A stretch of DNA of 64,000 nt from JAEUJM01 sp964635055. GTDB taxonomy: Bacteria; Actinomycetota; Acidimicrobiia; Acidimicrobiales; DATDAH01. The DNA lies in NCBI GenBank assembly GCA_964635055.1, contig CAZWMT010000031.1:1-64000 (forward strand), in the 5' to 3' direction. The translations under genes and the position numbers were made by a program. Shown one piece after another: positions 33,534 to 41,534 of the stretch. Position 1 is the first letter of the stretch, and each line of letters begins with the position of its first letter. A model generated the notes under the pieces. It made no database searches and was not told the DNA's origin. It worked only from the letters and a program-made list of their open reading frames with translations.

Positions 33534-34670
33534 TCAGACGTTCGCGGTGGCCAGCTGCGCTTCGCGCTGGCGGGTGGTGCTGTGCACCGGGTCCTTGTCG
33601 AACGCGGGGATGATCTGCTGGCCGAACGTCTCGACGGCCTCGATGGCCACCTCGATGGGCATCGTGCTCGAGAGCATGCCGAAGGTGAGCTGGTCGGCGC
33701 CGGTTGCCTGGTAGCGCTCGACGGTCTTGGCGCACTCCTCGGGCGTGCCGATGCACACCATGTGGTCCTTGATGTTCTGGTCGACCTGCTCGTAGGTGGG
33801 ATCGGGCAGCACCGCCGGCCACTCGGGGATGCCGGGGGGCTTTGGGAAGGTGTCGAGGTACCGGAACACGTTGGTGGTGTGGTAGCCGGTGGTCATGTCC
33901 GTGGCGATGTGACGGGCCTTCTCGCCGTCCTCGAGGCAGAGCATCTGGGTGGTGACCATGACGTTGTCGTTGACGTAGCCGCCCACCGGGTCGGCGTCCT
34001 GGACGGCGATCTTGTAGCTCTCGATGAGCGGCTTGAGGGCCTCGGGCGAGCTGACGCCGAAGCAGAGGATGCCGAGGCCGAGCCGCCCTGCCTTCTCGAA
34101 GGTGCCCGGGTTGCCGGCCGCGACCCACAGCGGGGGATGGGGCAGCGTGTAGGGCTTGGGCAACACGTTGCGCTTCGGCATCGAGAAGAACTCGCCGTCG
34201 TAGCTGTAGTCCGTCTCGGCCCACATCCGTGGCAGTTGGGGGAGGACCTCGTCGAACATGCGCTTGGTGAGCTCCGGGTCGGTGATGCCGAACCCGGCCT
34301 GCTCGGTGCTCGACGAGCCGCGGCCCATGCCGAACTCGAAGCGACCCTGGCTGAGGTGGTCGATCATGGCCACCCGCTCGGCGATGCGGGCGGGGTGGTT
34401 GACCGGCGGCGTGATGTTGATGATCCCGCTGCCCAGGTGGATGTTCTGCGTGGTGCCGGCCAGGTAGGCGAGGAAGGACTCGTTCGCCGAGAGGTGCGAG
34501 TACTCCTCGAGGAAGTGGTGCTCGGTGGCCCACGTGTACTTGAAGTTGTTGCGATCGGCCGCCTGCGTCCAGACCACCTCGTCCATCAAGCGGGTGTGCT
34601 CGATGTTGTCGGGGTCGAGGTCGGCCACCTGATGGGGCACGTACAGGCTGTTGAAGATGCCGAATTCCAT
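33534..34670 (-). CDS. Luciferase-like (LLM class) flavin-dependent monooxygenase
   Basis: 378 aa, ATG start at 34670 (MEFGIFNSLYVP). TIM-barrel bacterial-luciferase family: TEHHFLEE, GSGIINITPPVNHPARIAERVAMIDHLS region and the FGMGRGSS phosphate site. Such proteins use FMN or F420; the cofactor is not clear here. It is 28 bases upstream of the FadD17-like gene on the same strand and so is probably in its operon, suggesting an oxidative step in steroid or acid degradation. A one-mismatch KstR-like box lies 34 bases upstream of the start. Confidence 0.85.
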   Translation of the reverse strand: MEFGIFNSLYVPHQVADLDPDNIEHTRLMDEVVWTQAADRNNFKYTWATEHHFLEEYSHLSANESFLAYLAGTTQNIHLGSGIINITPPVNHPARIAERVAMIDHLSQGRFEFGMGRGSSSTEQAGFGITDPELTKRMFDEVLPQLPRMWAETDYSYDGEFFSMPKRNVLPKPYTLPHPPLWVAAGNPGTFEKAGRLGLGILCFGVSSPEALKPLIESYKIAVQDADPVGGYVNDNVMVTTQMLCLEDGEKARHIATDMTTGYHTTNVFRYLDTFPKPPGIPEWPAVLPDPTYEQVDQNIKDHMVCIGTPEECAKTVERYQATGADQLTFGMLSSTMPIEVAIEAVETFGQQIIPAFDKDPVHSTTRQREAQLATANV

Positions 34671-34703
34671 GCCCGGGATCGTAACGCAGCACCTGGCCAA
34701 AAT

Positions 34704-34717
34704 TGAAACGTGATCTA
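34704..34717. promoter_or_regulatory. Weak KstR-like box TGAAACGTGATCTA
   Basis: Matches TNNAACNNGTTNNA except for one base (GAT for GTT). It lies in a locally A/T-richer stretch between the LLM gene (minus) and a divergent acyl-CoA dehydrogenase (plus). Confidence 0.45.
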
Positions 34718-34833
34718 AAAACGGGCGGCCAGGTCGACCTCCCCCGGATCGGGCCCGGCCCGAGGACTTCTCCGCTCTCGCCGTTCCGTTCTGGTCCCGG
34801 AACGGATGGGTGGTGGTGTGGTGGGATGGGGCC

Positions 34834-36006
34834 ATGAGACAGCCGGAGGCGCTCGTTGCCGAGGTGCTGGCCGCGGCGGAGGCGGCCGGACTGCGCCTGC
34901 GGTCGGTGGACCACCCGTCCACGGTGCTGGGCGCGGGCAACGACGACCTGGGCCCAGGACGCGCCTACCTGCGGGCGATGGGCGGCTGGACCGTTCCGAC
35001 GTGGCCGGTCGAGCGGGGAGGTCGGGGGCTGACCGCCGAGGACGCCGCCGTCGTGTCGCGGACGCTCGGCCGGTTCGCCCTGCCCGACCTCTACCCGTTC
35101 GCGGTCGGCCTGGCGCTGGTCGGGCCCACGCTGTCGACCCACGGGAGCGACGACCAGCAGCGGCGGTGGCTGCGGTCGATCTCCACCGGGGAGACCATCT
35201 GGTGTCAGCTGTTCTCCGAGCCCGACGCCGGCTCGGACCTGGCCGGCCTGACCACCCGGGCCGAGCGCGACGGCGACCTGTGGCGGCTGTCAGGTGCCAA
35301 GGTCTGGGCCAGCCGGGCGCACTACGCCGACTGGGGCCTGTGCCTGGCGCGCACGGACTGGACCGTGCCCAAGCACTCGGGGATCACCGTGTTCGCCGTC
35401 GACCTGCACGCCGACGGCGTCGAGGTGGCGCCGCTGAAGCAGATGAACGGCGACGCCCACTTCAACCAGGTGTTCCTCGACGAGGTGCTGGTGCCGGACG
35501 CCGACCGCATCGGTGACGCCGGCGCCGGGTGGGGGATCGCCCGCTCGGTGCTCACGCTCGAGCGGGGCGGCGGTGGCGGTGCCCCGGCGGCAGGGCTCGG
35601 CCTCGGCGACACCGCGGCGCTACTCGACCTCGTGCGGACGTCGGGTGGGCCGAACCCGTCGGCCCGTTCGGTCGGCGCCGTCGCCCGTGATCGGGCCATG
35701 GCCGTCCACGCCGATGTCCAGGCCCGGCGCTGGGCGGGCCGGCGGGCGCCGGGGGCGAAGCTGCGCATGGCCGACACCCTCAAGGCGTCGACGTCGCTCG
35801 CGCTCGAGGTGCAGGGGCCGGCCGGGATGCTGGCCGACGGCGAGTGGGCGACCGCGTTCCTCACCGCGCCGTCGCTGTCGATCCGGGGCGGCACTGACGA
35901 GATCCAGCGCAACCAGATCGGGGAACGGGCCCTCGGCCTGCCGCGCGAGCCCGCCGTCGACCGCGACGTCGCCTTCGGCGACCTCCCCCGATCCGGCCGG
36001 GTCTGA
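34834..36006 (+). CDS. Acyl-CoA dehydrogenase
   Basis: 390 aa from ATG 34834; an in-frame ATG 24 bases upstream is less likely because it would include the -10 region. Family marks: FSEPDAGSDLAGL, LSGAKVWASRAHYADW, MNGDAHFNQVFLDEV and C-terminal IRGGTDEIQRNQIGERALGLPREP. Complete catalytic-type architecture. Divergent from the LLM/FadD17 operon and sharing its promoter region with a weak KstR-like box, so a place in side-chain beta-oxidation is plausible. Confidence 0.88.
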   Translation: MRQPEALVAEVLAAAEAAGLRLRSVDHPSTVLGAGNDDLGPGRAYLRAMGGWTVPTWPVERGGRGLTAEDAAVVSRTLGRFALPDLYPFAVGLALVGPTLSTHGSDDQQRRWLRSISTGETIWCQLFSEPDAGSDLAGLTTRAERDGDLWRLSGAKVWASRAHYADWGLCLARTDWTVPKHSGITVFAVDLHADGVEVAPLKQMNGDAHFNQVFLDEVLVPDADRIGDAGAGWGIARSVLTLERGGGGGAPAAGLGLGDTAALLDLVRTSGGPNPSARSVGAVARDRAMAVHADVQARRWAGRRAPGAKLRMADTLKASTSLALEVQGPAGMLADGEWATAFLTAPSLSIRGGTDEIQRNQIGERALGLPREPAVDRDVAFGDLPRSGRV

Positions 36007-36043
36007 ACCGAGCCTGCGGCTGGCGGCCGGGGCGGCTGAAGCG

Positions 36044-36144
36044 GAGACGGGCCCCCGAGAGACGGGTCCCCCGAGAGACGGTCCCCCGAGAGACGGTCCC
36101 CCGAGAGACGGTCCCCCGAGGGATGGGCCCCCAAGCGACGGGTC
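36044..36144. repeat. 15-bp tandem repeat array
   Basis: Three exact head-to-tail copies of GAGACGGTCCCCCGA flanked by diverged units (GAGACGGGTCCCCCGA, GAGACGGGCCCCCGA, GGGATGGGCCCCCAA). It fills most of the 230-base gap between the dehydrogenase and the GNAT gene. It is unlikely to be coding. Confidence 0.85.
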
Positions 36145-36236
36145 CCTGGCGAGACTGGTGCCCGCGAAACGGGTCCCGGGAGGCGTGTCGGCGCGCCGCG
36201 GTGGCGTTACCGGCCAAGCGCGTAACGTGAGCCGGG

Positions 36237-36725
36237 ATGACCGCAGACGCGGGCGATCCGGAGGTCCTCCCCTTCGACCCCGACCGGGACGACGCGGCGC
36301 TGTTCGGCCTCTTCGCCGGCGTGGTTGCGGCCGGCGAGGGCTACCCCCACGACGCACCGCTGTCCCGGGCCGAGCACGACGGGCTGTGGCGGGCGCCCAC
36401 CGCGACCGTGACGGTGGCCCGACTCGACGGTCGGTTGGTGGGGGCGTACTACCTGAAGCCGAACTACGCCGGTCGGGCGAGCCACATCGCGAACGCCGGC
36501 TACGTGGTCGACGCCTCGGTCAGGGGCATGGGGCTGGGGCGGCGCCTGGTGCAGCACTCGATCGAGGCGGCGCCGGGACTCGGCTTCGACGCCATCGTGT
36601 TCAACCTGGTCTTCGAGTCGAACCCGGCCCGGCCCATGTACGAGGAGCTGGGCTGGCAACAGGTGGGCCGCATCCCCGACGCCGTCGCCGGCGAGGCCGG
36701 CATCGTCTACTGGCGCGCGGTGTGA
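36237..36725 (+). CDS. GNAT-family N-acetyltransferase
   Basis: 162 aa, ATG start; TAACGT lies 8 bases before it. The acetyl-CoA-binding motif is RGMGLGRRLV near residues 95-105, preceded by the long strand AGYVVDAS and followed by VFNLVFESNPARPMYEELGW, all typical of GNAT. The acceptor is unknown. It overlaps the next gene by 4 bases (GTGA), so the two are co-translated. Confidence 0.88.
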   Translation: MTADAGDPEVLPFDPDRDDAALFGLFAGVVAAGEGYPHDAPLSRAEHDGLWRAPTATVTVARLDGRLVGAYYLKPNYAGRASHIANAGYVVDASVRGMGLGRRLVQHSIEAAPGLGFDAIVFNLVFESNPARPMYEELGWQQVGRIPDAVAGEAGIVYWRAV

Positions 36726-37549
36726 GCGTGCCACCGGCTCCGCCGGCGTTCGATCGGTACCTCGGTGTCGACTGGTCGGGCGCCAAGGGCGGAGGCAACG
36801 TGTTCGTGGCCGAGGTGGTGGCCGCCCGGAAGGGGCATCGGGTCGAGCGGGTCGAACGATCGAGCCGTGCTCAGGTCGAGGCCGAGCTCGCCGTCCCGGC
36901 AGCCCGACGAACCCTGGTGGGGCTGGACTTCTGCTTCTCGTTCCCCGCCTCCTTCGCCCTCGGTGGCCGGGACGACTGGACCTGGACCGAGCTGGGGGTC
37001 TGGGCGTCGTCGCTGGTCGGGCCCGATGCCCACGCCGACGTGGCCCATGGGTTGGCCCAGAGTCGGGAGCGGAGCCAGTTCCGGTTGGTGGCGGGCGACC
37101 TGGCGCCGGCGTTGCGCCGCCGCACCGAGCTGGCCTGCCGGCCGCTGCCGGCATCGGTCGTCCACGTGTTGCCGTATCAGCGCCAGGTCTGCCTCGGGTC
37201 GATCCACGGCATCGCGCTGCTCGACCGGCAGCGAGGTCGCCCCGGCCTGTCGGTCTGGCCCTTCGACGACCCCACCGGTGCCGACACCGTCGTGGCGGAG
37301 GTGTACCCGGCCATGTGGGTGGCACCCGGCGTGGCCAAGCGGCGCCCCTCGCACCGCCTCCGCCAGGTGCAGGAGTGGCGGACCCGCGTCGGCGGCATCG
37401 ACGATGCGATCGTCGACCTGGTGCTGGATTCAGAGGACGCCTTCGATGCCCTTGCCGTCGCGGTCGCCCTTCCCGATCTGGCGCTGTCGGCCCCGCCGGA
37501 CGTGGATCGCGAAGGGTGGATCCTGGGCGTCGAGCTCCCGCGTCCTTGA
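36722..37549 (+). CDS. DUF429-like predicted RNase H-fold protein
   Basis: 275 aa, GTG start overlapping the GNAT stop. The N-terminal YLGVDWSGAK strand, central GLDFCFSFP, then EVYPAMW and a C-terminal DAFDALAVAVAL helix with acidic residues follow the arrangement of DUF429, proposed to be RNase H-like nucleases. The acidic residues D (VDWS), D (GLDF), E (EVYP) and D (DAFDA) could form the metal site. Molecular function is unknown. Operon with the acetyltransferase. Confidence 0.65.
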   Translation: MSVPPAPPAFDRYLGVDWSGAKGGGNVFVAEVVAARKGHRVERVERSSRAQVEAELAVPAARRTLVGLDFCFSFPASFALGGRDDWTWTELGVWASSLVGPDAHADVAHGLAQSRERSQFRLVAGDLAPALRRRTELACRPLPASVVHVLPYQRQVCLGSIHGIALLDRQRGRPGLSVWPFDDPTGADTVVAEVYPAMWVAPGVAKRRPSHRLRQVQEWRTRVGGIDDAIVDLVLDSEDAFDALAVAVALPDLALSAPPDVDREGWILGVELPRP

Positions 37550-37562
37550 CCCTCGGCGAACT

Positions 37563-37602
37563 GGCTCCCGATTCGACGGTCCCGGCAGTCGAATCGGGAG
37601 CC
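37563..37602. terminator. Inverted repeat, element family A copy 2
   Basis: Perfect 15-bp arms GGCTCCCGATTCGAC (37563-37577) and complement (37588-37602) around GGTCCCGGCA. The left flank GCGAACT and right flank CGAAC match the element at 5849-5900. It follows the stop of the DUF429-like gene by 13 bases. Confidence 0.7.
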
Positions 37603-37662
37603 CGAACGCAGCGACGGCGCCGCCGACCCCGGCCCGTCGTGGCGCCGGGTACGGTCCGGCGG

Positions 37663-38022
37663 ATGAGCGATGGCGCCGACCGCCCCAAGGACCCCGACTG
37701 CGACCTCTGCCAGGCGGCCAAGATCACGCCCTGGCACCATGACGACGACGTGTGCTGGATCGCCGAGTGCGAGCTGTGCGCCACCCCGATGGTGGTGTGG
37801 CGCTCGCACGGCATCGACCCGCCGGTGGACGAGAGGACCTACATGCACGAGCAACTCGGCCTCGTCGCCCTCGCCGAGATCGGCGAGTTCTACATCGACG
37901 ACAACATGCGCAACATTCCCGACCACTATCACGCCCACGCCCGCCCCAAGGGCGGCTTCTTCGGCCACCACATCACCCGGCCGGAAGGCTCCGCCACCTA
38001 CCGGCCCCGCGACGAGTGGTGA
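37663..38022 (+). CDS. Small HIT-like protein with two CxxC motifs
   Basis: 119 aa, ATG start; TACGGT lies 7 bases before, so probably leaderless. It has CDLC near residue 13 and CELC near residue 36, likely one zinc site, and HYHAHARP near the C-terminus which resembles the His triad of HIT nucleotide hydrolases (H-x-H-x-x-x). The normal HIT alpha-beta core is much shortened. It could be a divergent HIT protein or an unrelated zinc protein. Function unknown. Confidence 0.55.
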   Translation: MSDGADRPKDPDCDLCQAAKITPWHHDDDVCWIAECELCATPMVVWRSHGIDPPVDERTYMHEQLGLVALAEIGEFYIDDNMRNIPDHYHAHARPKGGFFGHHITRPEGSATYRPRDEW

Positions 38023-38043
38023 GCGTCGAGGGGGTGTGATCGC

Positions 38044-38235
38044 GTGCTGGAGGCGCTGTTCTGGTTGGGCTTCTCCGGATGCTGCTTCCTCCTCTACGCC
38101 TACTACCGGAGGCTGAGCACGCGGATCTTCCCCCGGACCTCGGAGACCTACGAGGCGACGAAGCGGACTGCGGGGGTCGTGGGGCTCGCGTCCTTCGCCT
38201 GGGCCGTGGTCACCTTCCTGCGCACCCTCGTGTGA
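38044..38235 (+). CDS. Small two-helix membrane protein (63 aa)
   Basis: GTG start, 22 bases after the HIT-like gene. Hydrophobic segment at about 3-20, a basic loop with RRLSTRIFPRTSETYEATKR, then a second at about 43-60. No family recognised. Likely co-transcribed with the preceding gene. Confidence 0.6.
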   Translation: MLEALFWLGFSGCCFLLYAYYRRLSTRIFPRTSETYEATKRTAGVVGLASFAWAVVTFLRTLV

Positions 38236-38307
38236 CGCGACTGCGAACCGTGCGACCGTGCGACGCGGCCCCGGAGGGGTCAGCCGCCCGTGAGCCCGCG
38301 GCGCCGC

Positions 38308-39132
38308 TCAGCGCCAGTCGGGGTGGAGGCCCGCGGTGCGGGCGAAGCGCTGGGCGGTGAACGTCTCGCCGTTGTGGTCGGCGGCCTCGGGTGAGGTTGC
38401 CAGCCAGGCCACGACGCTGGCGGGCACCGACGGGGGCGCCACCGGGTACTTGTGCTCGAGGCCGAGGGCGCGCTGGTTGATGGCCATCTTCTCGGTGAGC
38501 ACCATGCCGGGCTCGACGTTGAAGCAGAGGATGCCGTCGTCGCCGTGTTCGACGGCGAGGATGCCGGCGGTGCGGTGGAAGGCGGCCTTCGACGCCGAGT
38601 AGGCCAGGCCCCAACCGCCCTCGCCGGCCGGTGCCGCCGGGTCGTGCATGCCGGCGGCAGAGGTCATGTTGATGATGCGGCCGCGGCCACGCTCGATCAT
38701 CGCCGGCAACACGGCCCGGATGAGGACGAGCTGCGAGAGGTAGTTGGCCTGCACCTTCTGCTCGAAGTGCTCGGGGGCGGTGTCGAGGAAGCGGGTCATG
38801 CTGCCGGGCCCGGTGTGCACGGCGTTGTTCACCAGCACGTCGATGGGGCCCCACTCGGCATCGACCGCGGCGACAGCAGCGGTGAGCGTGTCGGGGTCGA
38901 GCAGGTCGATCACCAGCGGGAGGGCCCGGCCGCCGACGGCCGCGACCGCTGCGGCCGTGGTGTCGAGCCCGCCGGGAAGCGAGCCGCCGTCGGGCCTGGA
39001 GTCGTCCCGCCCCGCGCCCTCGGTGAGGGTGCGGGCGGCGACGGCGACGTCGCAGCCGCCCTCGGCCAGGGCGATGGCCGTGGCCTTCCCGATGCCCCGG
39101 CTGGCCCCGGTGACCAGCGCGACCGGCCTCAC
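38308..39132 (-). CDS. Short-chain dehydrogenase
   Basis: 274 aa from GTG 39132, overlapping the FadE26-like stop by 4 bases. TGASRGIGKATA, an insert of about 20 residues after strand two (ARTLTEGAGRDDSR), NNAVHTGP in place of NNAG, MTSAAG and YSASK. The insert and tail are typical of SDRs of steroid or CoA metabolism. The operon with a FadE26-like dehydrogenase suggests action on a side-chain intermediate, perhaps as the 3-hydroxyacyl-CoA dehydrogenase, although this is inference. Confidence 0.83.
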   Translation of the reverse strand: MRPVALVTGASRGIGKATAIALAEGGCDVAVAARTLTEGAGRDDSRPDGGSLPGGLDTTAAAVAAVGGRALPLVIDLLDPDTLTAAVAAVDAEWGPIDVLVNNAVHTGPGSMTRFLDTAPEHFEQKVQANYLSQLVLIRAVLPAMIERGRGRIINMTSAAGMHDPAAPAGEGGWGLAYSASKAAFHRTAGILAVEHGDDGILCFNVEPGMVLTEKMAINQRALGLEHKYPVAPPSVPASVVAWLATSPEAADHNGETFTAQRFARTAGLHPDWR

Positions 39133-40304
39133 CGCGGCGCCCGCGGCAGCCCCAGGCCCTGCATGGCGATGATGTCGCGCTGGATCTCGGTGGCGCCGCC
39201 GCCGAAGGTGCGGATGAGGGCGGACTGGCAGCGCTTCTCGAGGCGGCCACGCAGCACCGCGTCCGGGGACTCCCGGGACAGGTAGGCCACCGAGCCCAGG
39301 ATCTCCATCAGCAGGCGGTTGACCCGGATGTCCGACTCGGTGCCGAACACCTTCATCGCCGAGGCGTCGGCACCTTTGAGGTCGCCCGACTGGAGTGCCC
39401 ACGCCACCTTGCAGTTCATGAGGCGGAGGGCCTCGGTCTCGGCGGTGGCCCGGGCCAGGTTGAGCTGCACCCAGTCCTGGTCGATCACCCGTCGGCCGTC
39501 GGCCAGCTTCGTCTCCTGGGCCCAGCCCCGCACCTCGGTGATGCTGCGCTCCACGGCACCGCTGTTGCACAGCGCGACCCGCTCGTGGTTGAGCTGGGTG
39601 GTGATGAGGCGCCAGCCGGCGTTCTCCTCGCCCACGCGGTTGGCCACCGGGATGCGCACGTCCTGGTAGTAGGTGGCGTTGGTGGTGCCCTCGCCCATGA
39701 CGTGTATGGGCGTGTAGCTGAACCCTGGGGTGTCGGTGGGCATCAACAGGATGGAGATGCCCTTGTGCTTGGGGGCGTCGGCGTCGGTGCGCACGGCCAG
39801 CCAGACGTAGTCGGCGTCGTCGGCTTGAGTGGTGTACACCTTCTGGCCGTTCACCACGTACTCGTCGCCGTCGAGGACCGCGGCGGTGCGCAGCGACGCC
39901 AGGTCGGTGCCCGCTCCCGGCTCGGTGTAGCCGATGGCGAAGTGCAGTTCGCCGGCGAGGATGGGCGGTAGGAAGCGCGCCTTCTGCTCATCGCTGCCGA
40001 AGCGCATGATCGTCGGGCCGACGGTGTTGATCGAGAGCATCGGCACCGGCGCCGTCGCCCGCTGGGCCTCGTCGAAGAAGATGAGCTGCTCGACGGGGGT
40101 GCGACCGTGGCCACCGAACTCCTTCGGCCAACCGACTCCCAGCCAGCCGTCGGCGCCGATCCGGCGGACGAGCTGCTTGTAGAGCGTGCCGCCGAAGCCG
40201 CTCTCGGCGAGGCCGGCCGTGACCTCGGGGGTCATGAGGGCCGTGAAGTACTCGCGCAGCTCCTGGCGCAGGGCCACCTGCTCGGGGGTGAACGCGAAGT
40301 CCAC
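39129..40304 (-). CDS. Acyl-CoA dehydrogenase, FadE26-like
   Basis: 391 aa, GTG start (MDFAFTPEQ). Strong family marks: GYTEPGAGTDLASLRTAAV, VNGQKVYTT, RIPVANRVGEENAGWRLITTQLNHERVAL and the C-terminal TFGGGATEIQRDIIAMQGLGLPRAPR (spans over twenty residues in the protein; only parts cited). From memory this matches mycobacterial FadE26, one subunit of the ChsE4-ChsE5 complex that dehydrogenates C26 steroid-CoA thioesters. The FadE27 partner is not adjacent. It leads an operon with an SDR and is divergent from a crotonase. Confidence 0.82.
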   Translation of the reverse strand: MDFAFTPEQVALRQELREYFTALMTPEVTAGLAESGFGGTLYKQLVRRIGADGWLGVGWPKEFGGHGRTPVEQLIFFDEAQRATAPVPMLSINTVGPTIMRFGSDEQKARFLPPILAGELHFAIGYTEPGAGTDLASLRTAAVLDGDEYVVNGQKVYTTQADDADYVWLAVRTDADAPKHKGISILLMPTDTPGFSYTPIHVMGEGTTNATYYQDVRIPVANRVGEENAGWRLITTQLNHERVALCNSGAVERSITEVRGWAQETKLADGRRVIDQDWVQLNLARATAETEALRLMNCKVAWALQSGDLKGADASAMKVFGTESDIRVNRLLMEILGSVAYLSRESPDAVLRGRLEKRCQSALIRTFGGGATEIQRDIIAMQGLGLPRAPR

Positions 40305-40406
40305 GTCAGCGCGGTCCGGTGGCGGGGTGTGCGGGCATCGGATCCATCATGGCGCGGCACCCGCCCACCGGCGGCCTCCGGCGGGGGGACATGGGAGAAT
40401 CCGCGG

Positions 40407-41270
40407 ATGCCTGCCGAGCCCGCCGCCACGGATGTGCCCCACGTTCTGGTCGACGTGGCCGACGGCGTGGCGGTGCTCACCCTCAACCGGCCCGACCGCC
40501 TGAACGCCTTCACCGGGCGCATGGGCGACGAGCTCGGCGAGGCCTACCAGGCGTGCGATCGGGATGATCGCGTGCGGGCGGTCGTGGTCACGGGCGCGGG
40601 CCGGGCGTTCTGCGCCGGCGCCGACCTCGGCGGGGCGGGGGAGACGTTCGCGGCGCCCGCGGATCAGGCCGGAGCCAGGGCCGGGGCCGTCGCCGCGAGC
40701 CGTCGCTTCACCTCGTCGCCGGTGCAGCCCCGGGCGTGGGAGGTGCGCAAGCCCGTCATCGCCGCCATCAACGGCCCGGCCCTCGGCATCGGGCTCAGCC
40801 TCACGATGCAGTGCGATCTGCGCTACGTCGCCGCCGACGCCACCCTCGGCTTCGTCCACGTCCGCATGGGCGTGCTGCCCGACGCCCACGCCCACTGGAC
40901 CGTGCCCCGCGCCGTGGGCTTCGCCGTCGCCCAGGACCTGCTTCTCACCGGCCGGCGCTTCACCGGTGCCGAGGCCGCCGCCATGGGGCTCGTCCACCGC
41001 GCCCTGCCGCCCGACGAGGTGCTGGCGGCGGCGATGGATGCGGGCCGCGACATCGCCGCCAACACAGCGCCCCTCTCGGTGGCCGCGTCGAAGCGTCTGC
41101 TGTGGTCGAGCCCCACCCTCGACGCCGACGAGGCTGACCGCCTCGAGACCACCTGGCACCAGGTGCTCATGGGCAGCGCCGACGCCCGCGAGGGCCCGAC
41201 CGCCTACCTCGAGCGGCGCTCACCCCGCTGGACACTGAGCCCGACGAGGGACTGGCCGCCGGGCCTGTAG
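40407..41270 (+). CDS. Enoyl-CoA hydratase/isomerase family protein
   Basis: 287 aa, ATG start. Crotonase fold: LTLNRPDRLNAF, oxyanion loop GRAFCAGADL and INGPALGIGLSL. Where hydratases have a Glu (LPEV-type), this protein reads FVHVRMGVLPDAHAHW, so the usual catalytic Glu is absent and the PD pair resembles isomerases of the PaaG type. An insertion of about 25 residues follows the oxyanion loop. It is divergent from the FadE26-like operon, 102 bases apart. Confidence 0.82.
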   Translation: MPAEPAATDVPHVLVDVADGVAVLTLNRPDRLNAFTGRMGDELGEAYQACDRDDRVRAVVVTGAGRAFCAGADLGGAGETFAAPADQAGARAGAVAASRRFTSSPVQPRAWEVRKPVIAAINGPALGIGLSLTMQCDLRYVAADATLGFVHVRMGVLPDAHAHWTVPRAVGFAVAQDLLLTGRRFTGAEAAAMGLVHRALPPDEVLAAAMDAGRDIAANTAPLSVAASKRLLWSSPTLDADEADRLETTWHQVLMGSADAREGPTAYLERRSPRWTLSPTRDWPPGL

Positions 41271-41325
41271 GCGCAGCCCTCCCATCTCACCGTGCGTGGG
41301 CGGCGCGCCGGACGTGCGCAGGTCT

Positions 41326-41363
41326 GGAGGAAATACCAGTCACCGGTGACTGGTATTTCCTCC
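41326..41363. repeat. 38-bp perfect palindrome (element family B)
   Basis: GGAGGAAATACCAGTCACC followed directly by its exact complement, with no loop. It is in the 264-base gap between two convergent genes and could form a bidirectional terminator or cruciform. A diverged copy lies at 63308-63347 in a divergent promoter region. The rest of the gap (41364-41534) holds nothing I recognise. Confidence 0.85.
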
Positions 41364-41534
41364 GCCTCAGCCGCAGCGGGCCCCCGTCGGGGACGGTGGC
41401 CACAGAGCGTGAAGCGCACCGAAGATCTGGCCGCCGGAGAAGCCGCGTGGCCTTCCAAGCGCCTGTCCACCTCGTGGGTCGCCGCCCCTGAGACTGACAG
41501 CCCACTCGTGCCGCGCGGCGCCTCGGGCCCTCCG

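Noticed and set aside
36044..36144. Coding sequence with repeating Ser-Gly-Asp-Arg-Leu on the minus strand
   Set aside because: The repeats come from the 15-bp tandem DNA array and the frame is antisense to the dehydrogenase end; no ribosome site.
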